DNA of 64,000 nt from Agapanthus africanus. Taxonomy: Eukaryota; Streptophyta; Magnoliopsida; Asparagales; Amaryllidaceae. This document shows positions 1 to 11,395 of this stretch, piece by piece; positions within the stretch are counted from its first letter, which is position 1; each line of letters begins with the position of its first letter. The notes under the pieces were generated by a model. The model searched no databases. It was not told the DNA's origin and saw nothing but the letters and a program-made list of their open reading frames with translations. Position numbers and translations under genes: made by a program. The stretch lies in contig JASDDO010000001.1 of NCBI GenBank assembly GCA_030015575.1, forward strand, positions 142,619,988-142,683,987. Direction: 5' to 3'.

Positions 1-2804
1 AAGTGATCTGCCAATCATGCACATCCTTCTCCCCTTTAGTCTGTAAGACACCTTTAGAGAGGGTGACTCCATTACCTGCAGGTACACTACCGTGCCAGGA
101 GTCGTCCATTCTAAATACTCTTAGAATGCTGTCTATGTACCCAGATTGGGAAACCACCCAAATCTAGATCTAAAACCATAGATCTAGTAACCAGTATGTC
201 TGATATAATGTCCAAGTCCCATGTGGAGAAACCACTGTGTGACGACCAAAGTATAACCGATCGTAGTATAGGAATATCACTTCCTACTCTGTGTATGTCA
301 TCCAAATACCAGGACATCACACCGTACTACCTTCTCAACAGATCCATCCCCTATTCTGATGAAGTCAAACCTATGACTGTCACATCAGAAATAGATGATC
401 TATCTCCGCTATTTCTGCTTTAGTCTATAAATAGACATAAGCCACCTGTCCACCAATGCTTCCGCTGCTCCCACTGACTAAGACAACCCTCTGGTAGAGT
501 CATATACATGTACACTTCTAAAGCTAGTTTAGAACGATGCTATACTCATCCTCCTGCCGGGTCTCACAGTCTGGAACAACAGCAATGGCAAGTCTGGGTA
601 AACAAGAACTTCCCTGTCACCGTCCTTGAGGCTACCGGAGTACCTCTCGGGTGCCTGAAGTTACCCACCTTATCTGCGGAGTGGCCAATGGAATGTCAAA
701 CCAGATTGAATCTTTAGGTTCTTATGAAATCTTCAGTAATCGTTTGTGGTTCTGGAATCACTTCCAGTTCTACCATACTCCCACTATTGTTTTTCTGAAA
801 AAAAATCCATTTTTATTAAAACAGTGGCGAGTCTAGAACAATATCACTATTGATCTTCCAGATGGTAGAAAGTCAACCCTCGTCATAGCCTGGGTCAACC
901 CACAAACAGCCATTACAGAAACGTGCCTTGAGTCATCTAGAGTCTGGTTTTAAGCATAGGCCGGACAACTCCCCGTACCTTAACATCGTTAAGATATGAA
1001 CTGTTCTACATCCAATATAGAAACAGAGACACTGATTTAATTGAACCAGATTCAAATCATGCAGCTGTCTCCAGTGCATGTCAACTAAATGGAAAGAGGC
1101 CGATCAGCGTTACTCAACTTAGGAATGCTTCCAATTATGAGTAACCTGAAAGAGAAGCAAGTTCTCATTACTATCAACTGAATACCATACTCAAGTATCT
1201 ACATCTTCGATAATCTTGAAGAATCCCGATACTTGCAACACCTGGTTCTCTACTTTATCCAAATACCTATAACTTCTCAAAATTCGGACCCTGTGTTTCC
1301 ACGAAACACCTGTCTAAAAACTAGAGAAGTCATAAGTAAACCGAATATAGTACGAGGACCAACCCCTCTGTCCTGATGGACCCTGGACAACATACAATAC
1401 TCTGTATAAGTCCCTTGAGTCTGATAACTCATTCACTGTGTGTCGTAGGTTGAAAACTGTACTTATGGTTAAGAAGAATTACACCGCTGTTTAATACTCC
1501 TTACCTAACCATCTACTGATATAGGTAAATGTCACAGACATAATTTCAAAAAGATATATCTCACTCTATAAAATAGACGTACAGATATATCAATTTGAAA
1601 TTGGTGCATAACAGCGGATATTCAAAACCAAAAATTTGCCGTCCGGCAAACCGCCCAGGTGACTTCCTCAAATATCACCGATTACAACGAATACCGACAT
1701 AATGAGGATGATCACCCAATTCCCAATAACTTACTCCCACTCAACATCTATAAAACCATACAGATGTGAGAATCATACCTGGTAAATACATACCCTGGAG
1801 CAAGTGTCTAACTGGGAAATCAGTTTTCCTTTAACAGTACACAGTGAAACTGAAACATTGAAATGTTTCGATAGGGTATCCTGGTATTCCTAGTAATGCT
1901 TCTTCCATTATCCAGATCTACAACTGTAACCGTGTAATTCTTTGCCACCTTTCCAAATCCCTTTCTATGTCTTTAGTCATTACTTTCTGTACACCCCTTT
2001 AGACCAAATGGTTTTCTTCCTTCCCTACCGTTCGGCACCAGCCTATGGTTTGGAAGAAGACTATCCAATAAGCATAATGGGTGTACTGTCCTAATCCTAG
2101 GAGCACTCGCAATGCGAGAGAAGGTGAAGATAAAAGACAACCGAATAAACCTTATTCCTATTTCTCCTGAACCAGAATCCATCCCCGAACTGGAACAAGT
2201 TCCTTTCGAGTTCGTATATAACCATACGATGGAGTATCCAATAATCTGTGGATCTTCGTAGTGATACGGAGTGTTCTGGAGAAATACAAAGGTGATTTAG
2301 GATCGGCGAATAAATACTTGGTTTGGTCGTGAATAGCAGTCGCAGTTTACTTTGCCCTCTTACTAATCCCTTGCTTTGTCTTAACTTAATACCTTCTGCA
2401 CACCATCGTTATGCTAATTGGTTTTCTTCATTCCCCATCGTTCGGGACCAGCCTAAGGTTTGGAAGAAGACTATCCAATTTGCGTAATAGGTGTACTATC
2501 TCCTAAACCAAGGAGTACTCGCAACCCGAGAGAAGGTAAAAGGAAAAGACAACTGAATAGTCCTATCCGTTTTCTCCAGAACCTGAAACCATCCTCGAAT
2601 AAATTCCTTTGAGTTCGTATATAACCATATGATGGTTTTGTCTAATAGAAGTGGACGTTCGTAGTAATACGGGGTGTCCTGGAGAAAAGGGTAAAAGTAG
2701 GAGTGGCAATGAGGTTTGCAACTCTGACAATCCAAAAGCCAGTGTTTTAGAAGGTTCGGTCAACTTGGTCACTGAGTCATAGTCTTAGGGTCGGGTCAAC
2801 GGTC
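1..2804 (-). pseudogene. degraded Copia gag/pol remnant (RNase H, RT, integrase, protease, gag)
   Basis: No reading frame longer than about 80 codons survives. Alignment by eye to Copia 3 places RT/RNase H at 1-840; for example 60-150 matches the segment around 46320-46390, and 430-560 matches 46700-46790. Integrase, protease and gag should follow between 840 and 2804, but I recognise only scattered words. The RT segment near 250 keeps the stretch corresponding to YVDD and the following Ile-Pro codons, with many substitutions. The strand is minus throughout. It encodes nothing functional; confidence reflects family and strand, not domain limits. Confidence 0.65.
1960..2715 (-). repeat. ~410-bp tandem duplication within the Copia A gag-side region
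   Basis: The stretch from ~1960 to 2300 recurs at ~2385 to 2715 with roughly 80% similarity by eye. The shared word TTGGAAGAAGACTATCCAA begins at 2050 and 2460, giving a 410-bp offset. Other paired words are GAGAGAAGGT (2118 and 2528) and GTTCGTATATAACCATA (2211 and 2613). I did not find the duplication in the other Copia copies here, where this part is short or deleted. The divergence shows it is old. Confidence 0.7.
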
Positions 2805-3108
2805 GCTGCCAAAGAGAGAGAGAAAAGAAACACTCAGCGTGCACTCTAACCTAGATCAGAATGGTTACCAATTTATCTAATCTGGAAACCTCCCACTGTA
2901 CCGTCAAATTCTCCTCCAAACCTGAAAGAAGAATTAGTCGGGATCACCCGAGAAGTAAACCAACTCATCAGTGGGAATCGGGATCCAACTATCATCGCAT
3001 GATAACGTGACGGAATCCGCTCACGTCATCACACTCCAGAAGGTATGCGCATATCTAGCAAGTTTCAGTTTCTTTAGAAACTCCCGATGTGGATTTTTGC
3101 CCCATGCT

Positions 3109-3318
3109 CTTATGACTTTGACTTTGGCCAACAAATCATAAGTCACATGTCAAGTTCTACCCGTCATTCTTCAGGTTAATTTGAGCCCACCCGCACAAGC
3201 CCTTGACTTTGGCCAACAAGGCTATACGACTGCCCCAAACCAACGCATCTATCTATGCTGCATATGAATACCCAACAGCTACCAAACACTATGCTTTGAC
3301 TTTGGCCAACAAACACAG
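3109..3318 (-). promoter_or_regulatory. leader hairpin trio of Copia A
   Basis: Three copies of the 17-nt core TTGACTTTGGCCAACAA sit in different flanks. At site 3 (3109-3142) the core lies between the perfect arms CTTATGA and TCATAAG. At site 2 (3198-3223) it lies between AGCC and GGCT, extending to weaker outer pairs. At site 1 (3289-3318) it lies between CTATGC and a degenerate ACACAG. The core itself folds: TTGAC pairs with GCCAA allowing one wobble. The same three sites exist in Copia 1, Copia D and Copia 3 with other cores. A role in RNA packaging or dimerisation is inference. Confidence 0.6.
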
Positions 3319-3461
3319 CTTGAATACTATTGACCACCCATATGAAACGACGGAGGGCTACGAATGGTTTCTGGCAAAAACCTTTAACGTAAAGAACTTG
3401 ATATCGTTGAAGGAACTGATAGCTTTTATGAAAATATAGTGACGAAAACCATTGCTAAAGA

Positions 3462-3735
3462 GGTCACTCCCGGTGAAGGGATCTCGGCTCTTTTCCCGTA
3501 GAATGAGGTGCAGGATATTCCAACTGAATACCACGATGCAAAGCAAAAGTAATCGGCTATAGTGAAGTTATTGCCCTGACGCAAACTTTTTATCCAAGGG
3601 GTCACTCCCGGTGAAGGGATCTCGGCCCTTGCCTCGTCGACTGAGGAGCAGGATATTCCAACTGAATACCACGATGCAAAACAAAAGTAAACGTCCTTGC
3701 AATAACAACTTTTTGAAAAGTGTTCCAACAATATC
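3462..3735 (-). repeat. 138-bp tandem duplication in the Copia A leader
   Basis: GGTCACTCCCGGTGAAGGG begins at 3462 and again at 3600, and each copy is followed by GATCTCGGC, a BGAGG-like segment and CAGGATATTCCAACTGAA. The equivalent duplication is present in Copia 3 at ~49650-49880, so it belongs to the leader design of the family rather than to this copy. Confidence 0.75.
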
Positions 3736-3835
3736 AAAAATAGGTTTGTTTTTAACTTGCATTGATCCGAATTAATGCAGTCCCATCAATTGATCACACC
3801 ACAAAGAACGAAAATAATATGACGTACGTATATGC

Positions 3836-3918
3836 CATCCGCATTCACCACTGGGTCCCGTCATTACCCATTAGGTTAGCTAACTAACGACAGAGCGGGG
3901 ACTGGACTAGCGCGGATG
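3836..3918 (-). promoter_or_regulatory. conserved leader stem domain (copy in Copia A)
   Basis: Outer arms CATCCGC (3836-3842) and GCGGATG (3912-3918) are perfect complements ~70 nt apart. They enclose an inner hairpin CATTAG (3869-3874) / CTAACG (3884-3889), which forms one wobble in the element's minus sense. The same arrangement recurs at 20578-20660, 27924-28006, 40109-40191 and 50032-50114. Confidence 0.6.
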
Positions 3919-5098
3919 CAAAACATATATAACATCTACTAATATATATACCAATATATTATATTTCGCTCAAGGCGTGATAAAATGCAACATCACAGAA
4001 ATGTACAGCATCACAGAACAATACAGATATCTGGGATCCCCGGGTTTCACAGAGCCACTACTGAAACCCGACGTTCCCCTGGTCGTGTGGATAGCCTGTG
4101 CAATGAAATCCTAGACCCCTACGGGCGTGGCAAGTTACCCGCCAAAACCTGAAGCGAGGCAGCCCCCTTCAGCACCGTGAATGGACCACCCGGCACTTTA
4201 CAGAATCCGGTAACTTGGGCACCCCTCCTGGGTCAACCTGTACCCCCTACGAGTACGGCGAATAGCCCGCCAATTCTAGAGTGAAGCCCCCTCCGTCTCA
4301 ATGCCATGAGATGCGGGCTTGTTGCCCTCTAGAACCCGGCTATCCGTGCACCCCTCCTTGGGGTAATCCTAGTACAGAAAGTAAAATATATATACAACGG
4401 GTACATCGACCGCAACCTGGTCGTGCCCCAAAATAATAATACAAACAGGCAGTGACGGCAGTCCACATGTCGGACGCTCGCCCCGCAATATCAAATGTAC
4501 ATAATACAACAAACTCTGTACTACCATTGCAGCCAGGCTATCCCCCACGACCAATCCGCAACATCACAGCAATACACAGAACATCAACGTGAATGTCACG
4601 TTCGCAAATCCGTCTAACCGGGCTATAGCAGCTAGACGGGATTTACCGATCAAGTGACATTCACGGTCGCAGATATAATGTAAATACTGTGAACTAATGT
4701 GTTTAAAATATCCGATCGATCAAATTTTACCAAGTGGGCCCCAAGCATTACTGTAGCAGTTAAAGAAATTCTGGGCCCAAAAATAATATTCCAAAACCCC
4801 AATTTCCCTGTCCAAGAACCTCTGTAAAAAATTGGTCCAGTGAGGAGGCTAATTGGCGGCGGAACCGCGGCCCAAACATGGGTTTGGCCGCGGTTCCGCG
4901 GTGGTATGGTGAGATCACCCGACCAAAATTTCACAGAGTTCTTAGAATTCCCTGCACAGTATTCTGCAACTACCTGAAAAATTTTTGGAGCCAAAAAAAA
5001 TTCGACAGAAACTGATGCAATTTGAAAATGCAGTTTTGGAATTTTGTTCGATCGGAAACGTAAACACATTAGACCAAGCTAGACTAGGTTAATGGCGA

Positions 5099-5111
5099 GG
5101 CTCTGATACCA
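5099..5111 (-). other. primer-binding site of Copia A
   Basis: The plus strand reads GGCTCTGATACCA, the reverse complement of TGGTATCAGAGCC, which matches the 3' end of initiator Met tRNA. It lies directly inside the 5' LTR edge. The adjacent LTR terminus is mutated (AGTAAGTG instead of TGTAAG), so the exact LTR edge is uncertain by 2-3 bases. Confidence 0.85.
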
Positions 5112-5112
5112 C

Positions 5113-7344
5113 AGTAAGTGCACGGCGGCGTCCCGGCCGTCGATCCGACGCCAGAATGCGGAAGCGATGCTAAACTTTAACTTTTCAAACCGGCACCACC
5201 GCGCACTGTAAACCCGGATCGTGCCATTAAACTAGTCCTAGCTAACTACAAGATGGGGAAGAGAGATATACCGAGTGATCCGTGTCCTCCGGTCTTCTCG
5301 CCGTCGTCCTGATCTCCCGCGGAATGTCCGGTCTCCACCTCCTCGCCGGAAGGGCACCACGTCGCCTGCTTCTTTTACGGGCTCCCACCTCTATACCGAG
5401 GCAACTCGGGCACGAAGTTGGCGAGCCGACGTGCCCAAGGTTTGCTGTAGAATGTGTGTAGAACTCATGTCTCATTTAGGGTAGTGGAATTGCCATAGTG
5501 GTGGAAGAAATGATATAAGCTTTTGGAGATGGAGTTGTGGGGATTTTCCCAAACCAAAGATACAAAAATCCCACACCAAATAATATGGGTAGCCCCTCCC
5601 CAATGTGTCCGGCCTCTATGAGAGGAGATAGAGAATGAGAGTGAGGGAGTGAGTGAAAAAGATAGCCACAAGAATAATGCAAGTGAGAGGAATGGTCATC
5701 ATGCAAGAATCATCATCACTAGTAAAACCACACTCCATCAACTAATCAACAACCATGATTGCTACAAAAAGTCAAGCAATCAAGAACCATGGAAGGTCAA
5801 GGGATGGGGCTCCATCATGAATCCATCATGATACAAAAGTATGCAAAGACAATCCTCCAAATAGCTAATTTGCATAAATGCAAATAAGCCCTCCTTCACC
5901 AATCTTCGGCCAATGAAGGATATAAAGAAATATGGCCGAAACGGAAAGCAAACTGGCAACTCCAGAAAACTGGTCCCGTAATAAATTACAGGAAAACCTC
6001 GATACTGTGTATACACACCCGCATCTGTATTCCGACCGAATTACAAATGCAGTGAGACAAAATCTACACTGTACTATACTAGGATCCGGCTTAAACCAAA
6101 GCCGGCTAGTATTATCCGTCCGATCCTGATCCGTGCAATACCGCACGTATCTGATCGAACCCTGCCATATATCTATACGGCCTCTAGTACTAACCGTCCG
6201 ATCCTGATCCGTGCAATACCGCACGTATCTGATCGAACCCTGCCATATCTCCATACGGCCTCTACAGCGTTTCGCCCGAAACTTGAGTAACTGAATGTGG
6301 GGGACTCTAAAGACTCGTCAATACTATGGCTGTGGATTTAACCACTAGCACGTCAAAGGTATTAGCCATACGTGACGGGCCACCAGCTATTGACCGAAAG
6401 GGACGTCGATGAGCGAACTCATCCTGACACCCTACTGAGCCTGTCAGTGACAATATCCATATAGTCCGGTCCGTTCGTCTATGAGCATCGCATGGCGGGC
6501 CTAGGGGGTTGGTAAAAGTCAGACCCCCAAAAGCGGTACAAGTCATGTCAGAGATAAGCCCAGAACACCCTGAGATACTACTGGAATACCTACCAGTAAA
6601 TCTCCTGCCTTGGCCAAGGACTTTTCATGTTCTGGCTCTCTTAGACACAGCGCGACCTCACCCCCAATATCGGGAGAGACGAACCCCTGAAGATCCGCTC
6701 ACTGCCTCCATGTGGCTCGGGACTGTACCCAACTAAAACCTGTTTGCACGTCTCCTTTGAGCGTGGTAGGGTAGTAATCAAAGTACAGTGGGAACTCACA
6801 CGAGACAAATGACGATCCCCAGGTCGATGAACTAACCTGTACACATGTCACCAGGGAACTGCTATCTGACGTCAGGTATAAGACCAACTAGCATGTTCCC
6901 GGCGAGTCCTGTCCGGTGTACTCATAACCCAATGAGCACCTGTATACATCTTAGATGAACCAACTGACACCAGTGGCTTGTGAGAGTGGCCACTGCCCCT
7001 CGTCGGGGTCTCGAATGTATACACTAGTCTACTCTAGAGTATCGATGCCCTGTCTCGAAACTCCCACGACTAGGGACCTTTTAAGGATGTGCTTATAGAC
7101 TACCAGCCCCCACGTATATGATCGCCCTCATACTGCTGGCAGTCAAGCAAGAATCCTAGGGGCTCTATCAACGTGCAATAGTGACCTGTCAAGTCACCTA
7201 AAGCAGTATACGATGATAAAGATAAACCAGATAGCATACTATCATCTCGAGTAAGACCGTCCTACCGGGATAGGTCCTCCTTCAATCATTGCAATCACGT
7301 GCCTGTGATCCAATAATTGACTCTGAGGGCACTATCTCCAACAC
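5113..7344 (-). repeat. 5' LTR of Copia A
   Basis: About 2.23 kb between the PBS and the ATCTCCAACA end, close to the 2.15 kb LTRs of Copia 3. Internal landmarks shared with those LTRs include CTTAAACCAAAGCCGGCTAG (~6090), the pair AGGGCACTATCTCCAACA / AGGGCATACATATCTAACA at the far end, and the GGGAACTG hairpin. A local repeat is also present: CCGTCCGATCCTGATCCGTG occurs at ~6116 and ~6188. Short open frames in this LTR are not conserved in Copia 3 and are not annotated. Confidence 0.75.
6854..6900 (-). promoter_or_regulatory. conserved LTR hairpin (Copia A copy)
   Basis: GGGAACTGCTA (from 6854) faces TAGCATGTTCCC (to 6900), with one bulge, around a GGTATAAGACC inner segment. The hairpin occurs at the same LTR place in Copia 1 (26055-26100), Copia D (37555-37598 and 55346-55390) and Copia 3 (45011-45056 and 52778-52823). 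In Copia 3 the arms changed in step to GGGAACTGTT / AACAGTTCCC. Confidence 0.6.
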
Positions 7345-7764
7345 AGAGAACCATTCCCTCTTCATGGCCGAGCACATTTCAGTGAGCTTTCCTCTAAGCC
7401 AAAAATATCTTGTGCTCACAATTTCTATCCAAGGCTATTTCATTTACCTCCACCCAAATCCTTGGATGCCTTGAGACTAAGTAATTACACACTAACTCTA
7501 CTTCATCTTGGACATGTCGGCTAGCAAACTTCATATCTGAGTTGCTTCGGTTTGAAGCGGGAGCCCGTATAAATAATTCTTGACGTGGAGCCACTTCGAC
7601 GAGCGAGATCGGAGAGCGGACTTCGTTGGGGCAGCCGCGAGGAGCTTGGCGCAGAGATTGAAGACCGAAGGACACAGATCGATCGATATAATCTCTCCAA
7701 ACTCTATTACAGTTTACTAGTTTACGGTTAATGGAACGATTCGGGTTTTAGGTTTACGTTAGCG
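7345..7764. other. unassigned stretch between Copia A and the Tat pol remnant
   Basis: I see no convincing coding region, repeat or terminal signal here. By position it should be the upstream part of the Tat element (gag/protease side), but I cannot read a protease in any frame. Only short inverted words, such as CCAAGG / CCTTGG near 7430-7465, stand out. Confidence 0.4.
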
Positions 7765-8832
7765 CCAGTTTAAAAAGTTTTTATTCCGCATTTGGTATCG
7801 GATTGACGGCCAGGGCGCTACCGTAGACTTACACCATTCTCCGTGAATGAAGTCCAAAAGTACGAAGATGCAAAGTATTTCTTACCAGACTTTGAAGACA
7901 CGGAAAGATGCCATAAGCCGGAGAATAAGCATAAAGCTATCACCACTATTCCGGTCTTTGGGAGCGATACCGAGGATGAGGAGGAAATAGTCTATTCAGG
8001 ACTGCCCCGATGCAACAAACTGGGACCGTCTACCCCTATTCTGGCAGCGACTTTGAAGACGAGGTCAACGCAGTATTCTCGGTCCGTCCATCAATGCAGG
8101 CCTTCACTCGAGATGATCAGAGTTTGCAAATCGCCATGGTTCCGCGGCAGCACTACAGAGAGCTTGATGCGCTGGAGACATATAGTGTGCAAGAGCTGCA
8201 AACATTCTACGTCCCTCCCAGGAAAAGAGGTGAAAAGGCGATCCTATTCTATCGATCCATGAAGACTAAAGTCGAAAGAGAAGTCTGGCACGGAGCCGAT
8301 CCTGCACGTGACAGACTCCAACCTATCCGTCTGCCCAGATATTACACAGAGGGATTGAAAAGGTTACTAAGACGCCAAGGCGTGCCTTTAAAACAAACTT
8401 CTCGACAAGCTCAAATTCTACAACAGGATTTGGAACATCTCCGGAATTCAGCGAAAATTGCCTAACAGAAAAATGGAAACGATCGGGCTTGGATATATCC
8501 AGTCCAAGAAACGGGAGCAGTCCTATGGTTGCCATATCATAAAGGACCTGGATGAAGAAGATGATGCTCTTTTAAAAGACACTAACGTTGAACTAGAACG
8601 CGGTCCTGCCATAAAAATGTTGAGTCCGTTGTTTGGAGAGCAGATGGACAAGCTAGTACGGGAAGCGAGTCAAAAGGTTTGGAGCAACCACAGCCGTGAA
8701 ATGGCCATCTACGAGAAAGCCAAGGCGCAACACCTCCTTCAGCAGGCCACGGAGAATGACAATGCCCTTCACCGTCAGCCCGCCATGCATTCCTAAGCCA
8801 ATAAAAAGGCCCGATGCGAAGGCAAAAGCAAG
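7765..8832 (+). pseudogene. Tat pol: protease tail and protease-RT linker, broken
   Basis: Near 7780-7850 two frames together read like the end of a Tat protease segment. They continue from 7843 into the words EDAKYFLPD and then an acidic segment. From 8010 the reading continues in another frame to 8463 (VPPRKRGEKA, LPRYYTEGLKRLL), and from ~8458 in a third (GLGYIQSKK, EEDDALLKDT) to a TAA near 8796. In Tat elements this region joins protease to RT and is poorly conserved. An acidic SD-ED segment occurs twice (7960 and 8045), suggesting a small internal duplication. Several frameshifts and stops make it non-functional. Assignment rests on order and a few words. Confidence 0.55.
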
Positions 8833-10550
8833 TTGAATAACGGAAAAAATGTTCGACATCGGCAAAACGGATCCAAAAGGCCACGCGATCAAGAAAAGGT
8901 CAGCTGGAATCCGTCTCTAGCTAAAAAGATGGGTCGAGCATATTATTTCCCTCGAGATAAGACATGGAGAATCTTCGACCTCGTCATGAAACATCAAATG
9001 ATGACACTTCCGGAGTCCAAGCACCCCGAACAAGCAAACGAGGTTTGTCAGCCGGATTATTACTCCCATCACCGAGCAATAGGTCATCCTCTTGAAGACT
9101 GCTTTACTTTCAAGGACTGGGTCGAAGACCAATATCAACTCGGCAGGTTCGCTCTATCCAACAGTTGGAGAGTAACCCCACCGCAAAAGCATATGCCAAA
9201 GGCAACGTATATGGCGAGGGTAAAACCAGATCAACATCGGTCCTGGAAACGATCTCGTACCTGCCACGCAATAACGCTATCAAAAGAAGGAGTGCCCGAG
9301 AACATACATGACCTGTCCTGGTGCTTCGAAAACGAGGATGAAGAGGAATTGATCTCGGAATTTCCACCGGCGCCAAAAGAATTGGAGGATGGAATACACA
9401 TTACGGCGGATAACCTAAGGAAAATCGACTTGGGGATGGCAAACGGCCCGCGGCCTACATTCGTCAGTGAGTTGCTTTCTAAAGAGCAGGTGGCTATGCT
9501 CAAAGACGTGCTCATGCAGTATAAAGACTGCTTCGCATGGAACTACTCCGAGATGCCGGGGCTAGATCCAGAAATAGCTATGCACAAATTGGCGATATCT
9601 CCGAACGTCAAGTCAGTCAAACAAGCACCAAGAAGAATGCAGCTCGAACTTGAAATGAGCATCAACGCCGAGGTCAAGAAGCTAATCGACTCCGGCTTCA
9701 TCCAAGAGGTTTAGTACTCTGACTGGATCGCCAACATCGTCCCAATAATGAAGAAGAATGGGACGGTGCGCATCTGCATAGACTTTCGGGACCTCAACAA
9801 AGCCTGTCCGAAAGATGACTTTCCTGTACCGGTTATCGAGCTGATGATAGAAAACACATCCACTCATGAAGTTTTCTCCTTCATGGACGGGTCATCGGGA
9901 TATAATCAGATAAAGATGCATCTCGAGGACCGGAAGCATACCGCTTTCCGGACTCCTCTGGGCATATTTTGCTACAAAGTGATGCCTTTGAAGAACGCGG
10001 CGCCACCTATCAGAGGGCCATGACGAAGATTTTCGATGAACTCATACATGAAATCGTCGAATGCTATATCGACGACCTCGTGGTGAAAAGCAAATCGTAC
10101 AAGGAACATTGGGAGCATCTGAAGATCATGTTTCAACGCTTTCGGAAACACAACCTGAAAATGAACCCTCTCAAATGCGTGTTCGGAGTTTCTTCAGGCA
10201 AATTCCTGGGATTCATCGCGAGACACCGAGGCATCGAAATAGACCCATCAAAGATCAAGGCGATCATGGAAATGCCTCCGCCAAGAACTCTCAAGCAACT
10301 GCGGTCTCTCTAAGGAAAGCTCGCATATATCCGGCGGTTCATAGCTAATCTTTCCGGCAAATGCCGCCCTTACAGTTATCTGATGAAGAAGGGGACACCG
10401 TTCGTCTGGGATCGCAAATGCCAAAGCGCACTAGACGAAATCAAGCAATACTTGCAGAATCCGCCGGTACTGACCGCTCCAGTCAAGGGAAAGCCCCTCA
10501 TCCTGTACACAACAGCCCTTGAAGGTTCCTTAGGCGCAATATGGGCATAA
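8833..10550 (+). pseudogene. Tat reverse transcriptase with zinc-like upstream motif, broken by stops and a frameshift
   Basis: One open stretch runs 8833-9711. It includes a CCHC-like motif with its first Cys replaced (YYSHHRAIGHPLEDC, ~9055-9100) and the RT entry motif PGLDPEIAMHKLA. A TAG at 9712-9714 interrupts it, and the same frame continues with RICIDFRDLNKACPKDDFP and SFMDGSSGYNQI to 10020. A frameshift near 9985 moves the reading to the frame holding QRAMTKIFDELI and the catalytic YIDD (10065-10076). A TAA at 10311 and another near 10548 interrupt the thumb/connection. RT motifs are otherwise well kept. It would have copied element RNA into cDNA in cytoplasmic particles. Now inactive. 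Confidence 0.9.
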
Positions 10551-11395
10551 GAGAACGACCAAAGGAAAGAGAGAGCCCTCTACTATTTGAGTCGAGTTCT
10601 CCTGGGGGCAGAAAACAACTACCCCCCATCAAAAAACACTACCTGGCATTAATCTTCGCGATAACGAAGCTCAGACACTATGCATTGGCACATGAAGTCC
10701 ATCTCATATCAAAAGTGGATTCTCTCAAGTATTTGATGTCAAGAGCCATACTAACGGGACGGCTCACTAAATGGGCCCTGCTTTTAATGGAATTTTCGAT
10801 GATATACCGACCCCTCAAAGCAGTGAAAGGTCAGGCCATCGCCGACTTCCTCGCTGAGCATCCTATACCTGCCGATTCACCCATAAATTGCGAATTGCCA
10901 GACGAGCACGCGTTTGACACGATCGACGGGGAGAAAGGAGAGAGCGACACTCGATGGGAACTCTATTTCGACGGGGCATCTTCCATCAAGAAGCGAAAGC
11001 ACAGCTCCCCCATAATCAAATCTGGGGTAAGCCTCATCTTCGTGACTCCACAAGGAGGGATAATGCGCTTTGACTTTTCCTTAACAGAGCCGAGGCAAAC
11101 AATGAAGCCGAATATGAAGTTTTGATAGCAGGTCTTGAGATCGTAGTCGACATGGGAATCAAAAGCCTCCTCATATACGGAGACTCCCAGCTGGTCGTTA
11201 GTCAAGTAAACGGCGACCATCAAACGTGCAAATCAGAGTTGGTGAAGTACGGCGAGAGAGTACAACAATTGCTGACTCAAATTCCTTCCTACGTTCTGGA
11301 AAGCATACCGCGTACAGAAAATAGCAAAGCGGACGCGTTAGCCAAACTCGCTAAAGAACTGGCTGACGAAAACCTCGATGACGTAAGGATCGTTG
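10551..11395 (+). pseudogene. Tat RNase H plus additional (archaeal-type) RNase H
   Basis: The first RNase H follows RT directly and keeps KHYLALIFAITKLRHY and the tail GQAIADFLAEHPIP at ~10832-10873. A frameshift lies near 10600-10630. About 60 codons later a second RNase H begins with ELYFDGAS (~10960), keeps the central Glu in NEAEYEVLIAGLEI (~11105, after a frameshift at ~11090) and has IYGDSQLVV (~11177). The D-E-D trio typical of this fold is therefore still visible. Two RNase H modules in series mark the Tat lineage. Both degrade RNA in RNA:DNA hybrids during reverse transcription. The two frameshifts prevent a single product. Confidence 0.85.

Larger units (their letters stand above)
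2805..5098 (-). other. Copia A leader (PBS to gag), with splice-acceptor-like end
   Basis: A ~2.3 kb non-coding leader corresponding to 48819-51109 of Copia 3. At its gag end the minus strand reads a pyrimidine run followed by TTTGGCAG and CGACC at ~2805, a good 3' splice-site consensus. The same position in Copia 1 (21645) and Copia D (41175) reads AATTGCAG. This suggests that gag is expressed after removal of a leader intron. The leader also holds the three-hairpin set, a 138-bp duplication and a long-range stem domain, listed separately. Confidence 0.6.
1..7344 (-). mobile_element. Copia 'A', decayed Angela/Tork-like LTR retrotransposon, left-truncated by the window
   Basis: Minus-strand element read from 7344 downward: 5' LTR (5113-7344), PBS (5099-5111), leader (2805-5098) and degraded gag/pol (1-2804). 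Its identity follows from segment-by-segment similarity to Copia 3 (43356-53273), which has the same order and orientation. The 3' LTR and one flank lie left of the window, so no target-site duplication can be checked. The right end is set at 7344, where the sequence ends ATCTCCAACA in the place where Copia 3 ends ATATCTAACA. The Tat element resumes a few hundred bases to the right, so Copia A probably inserted into the Tat gag/protease region. This is the most decayed Copia here. Confidence 0.8.

Noticed and set aside
5242-5706. Small open frames on both strands
   Set aside because: They lie in the Copia A 5' LTR, are not conserved in the Copia 3 LTRs, and show no domain.
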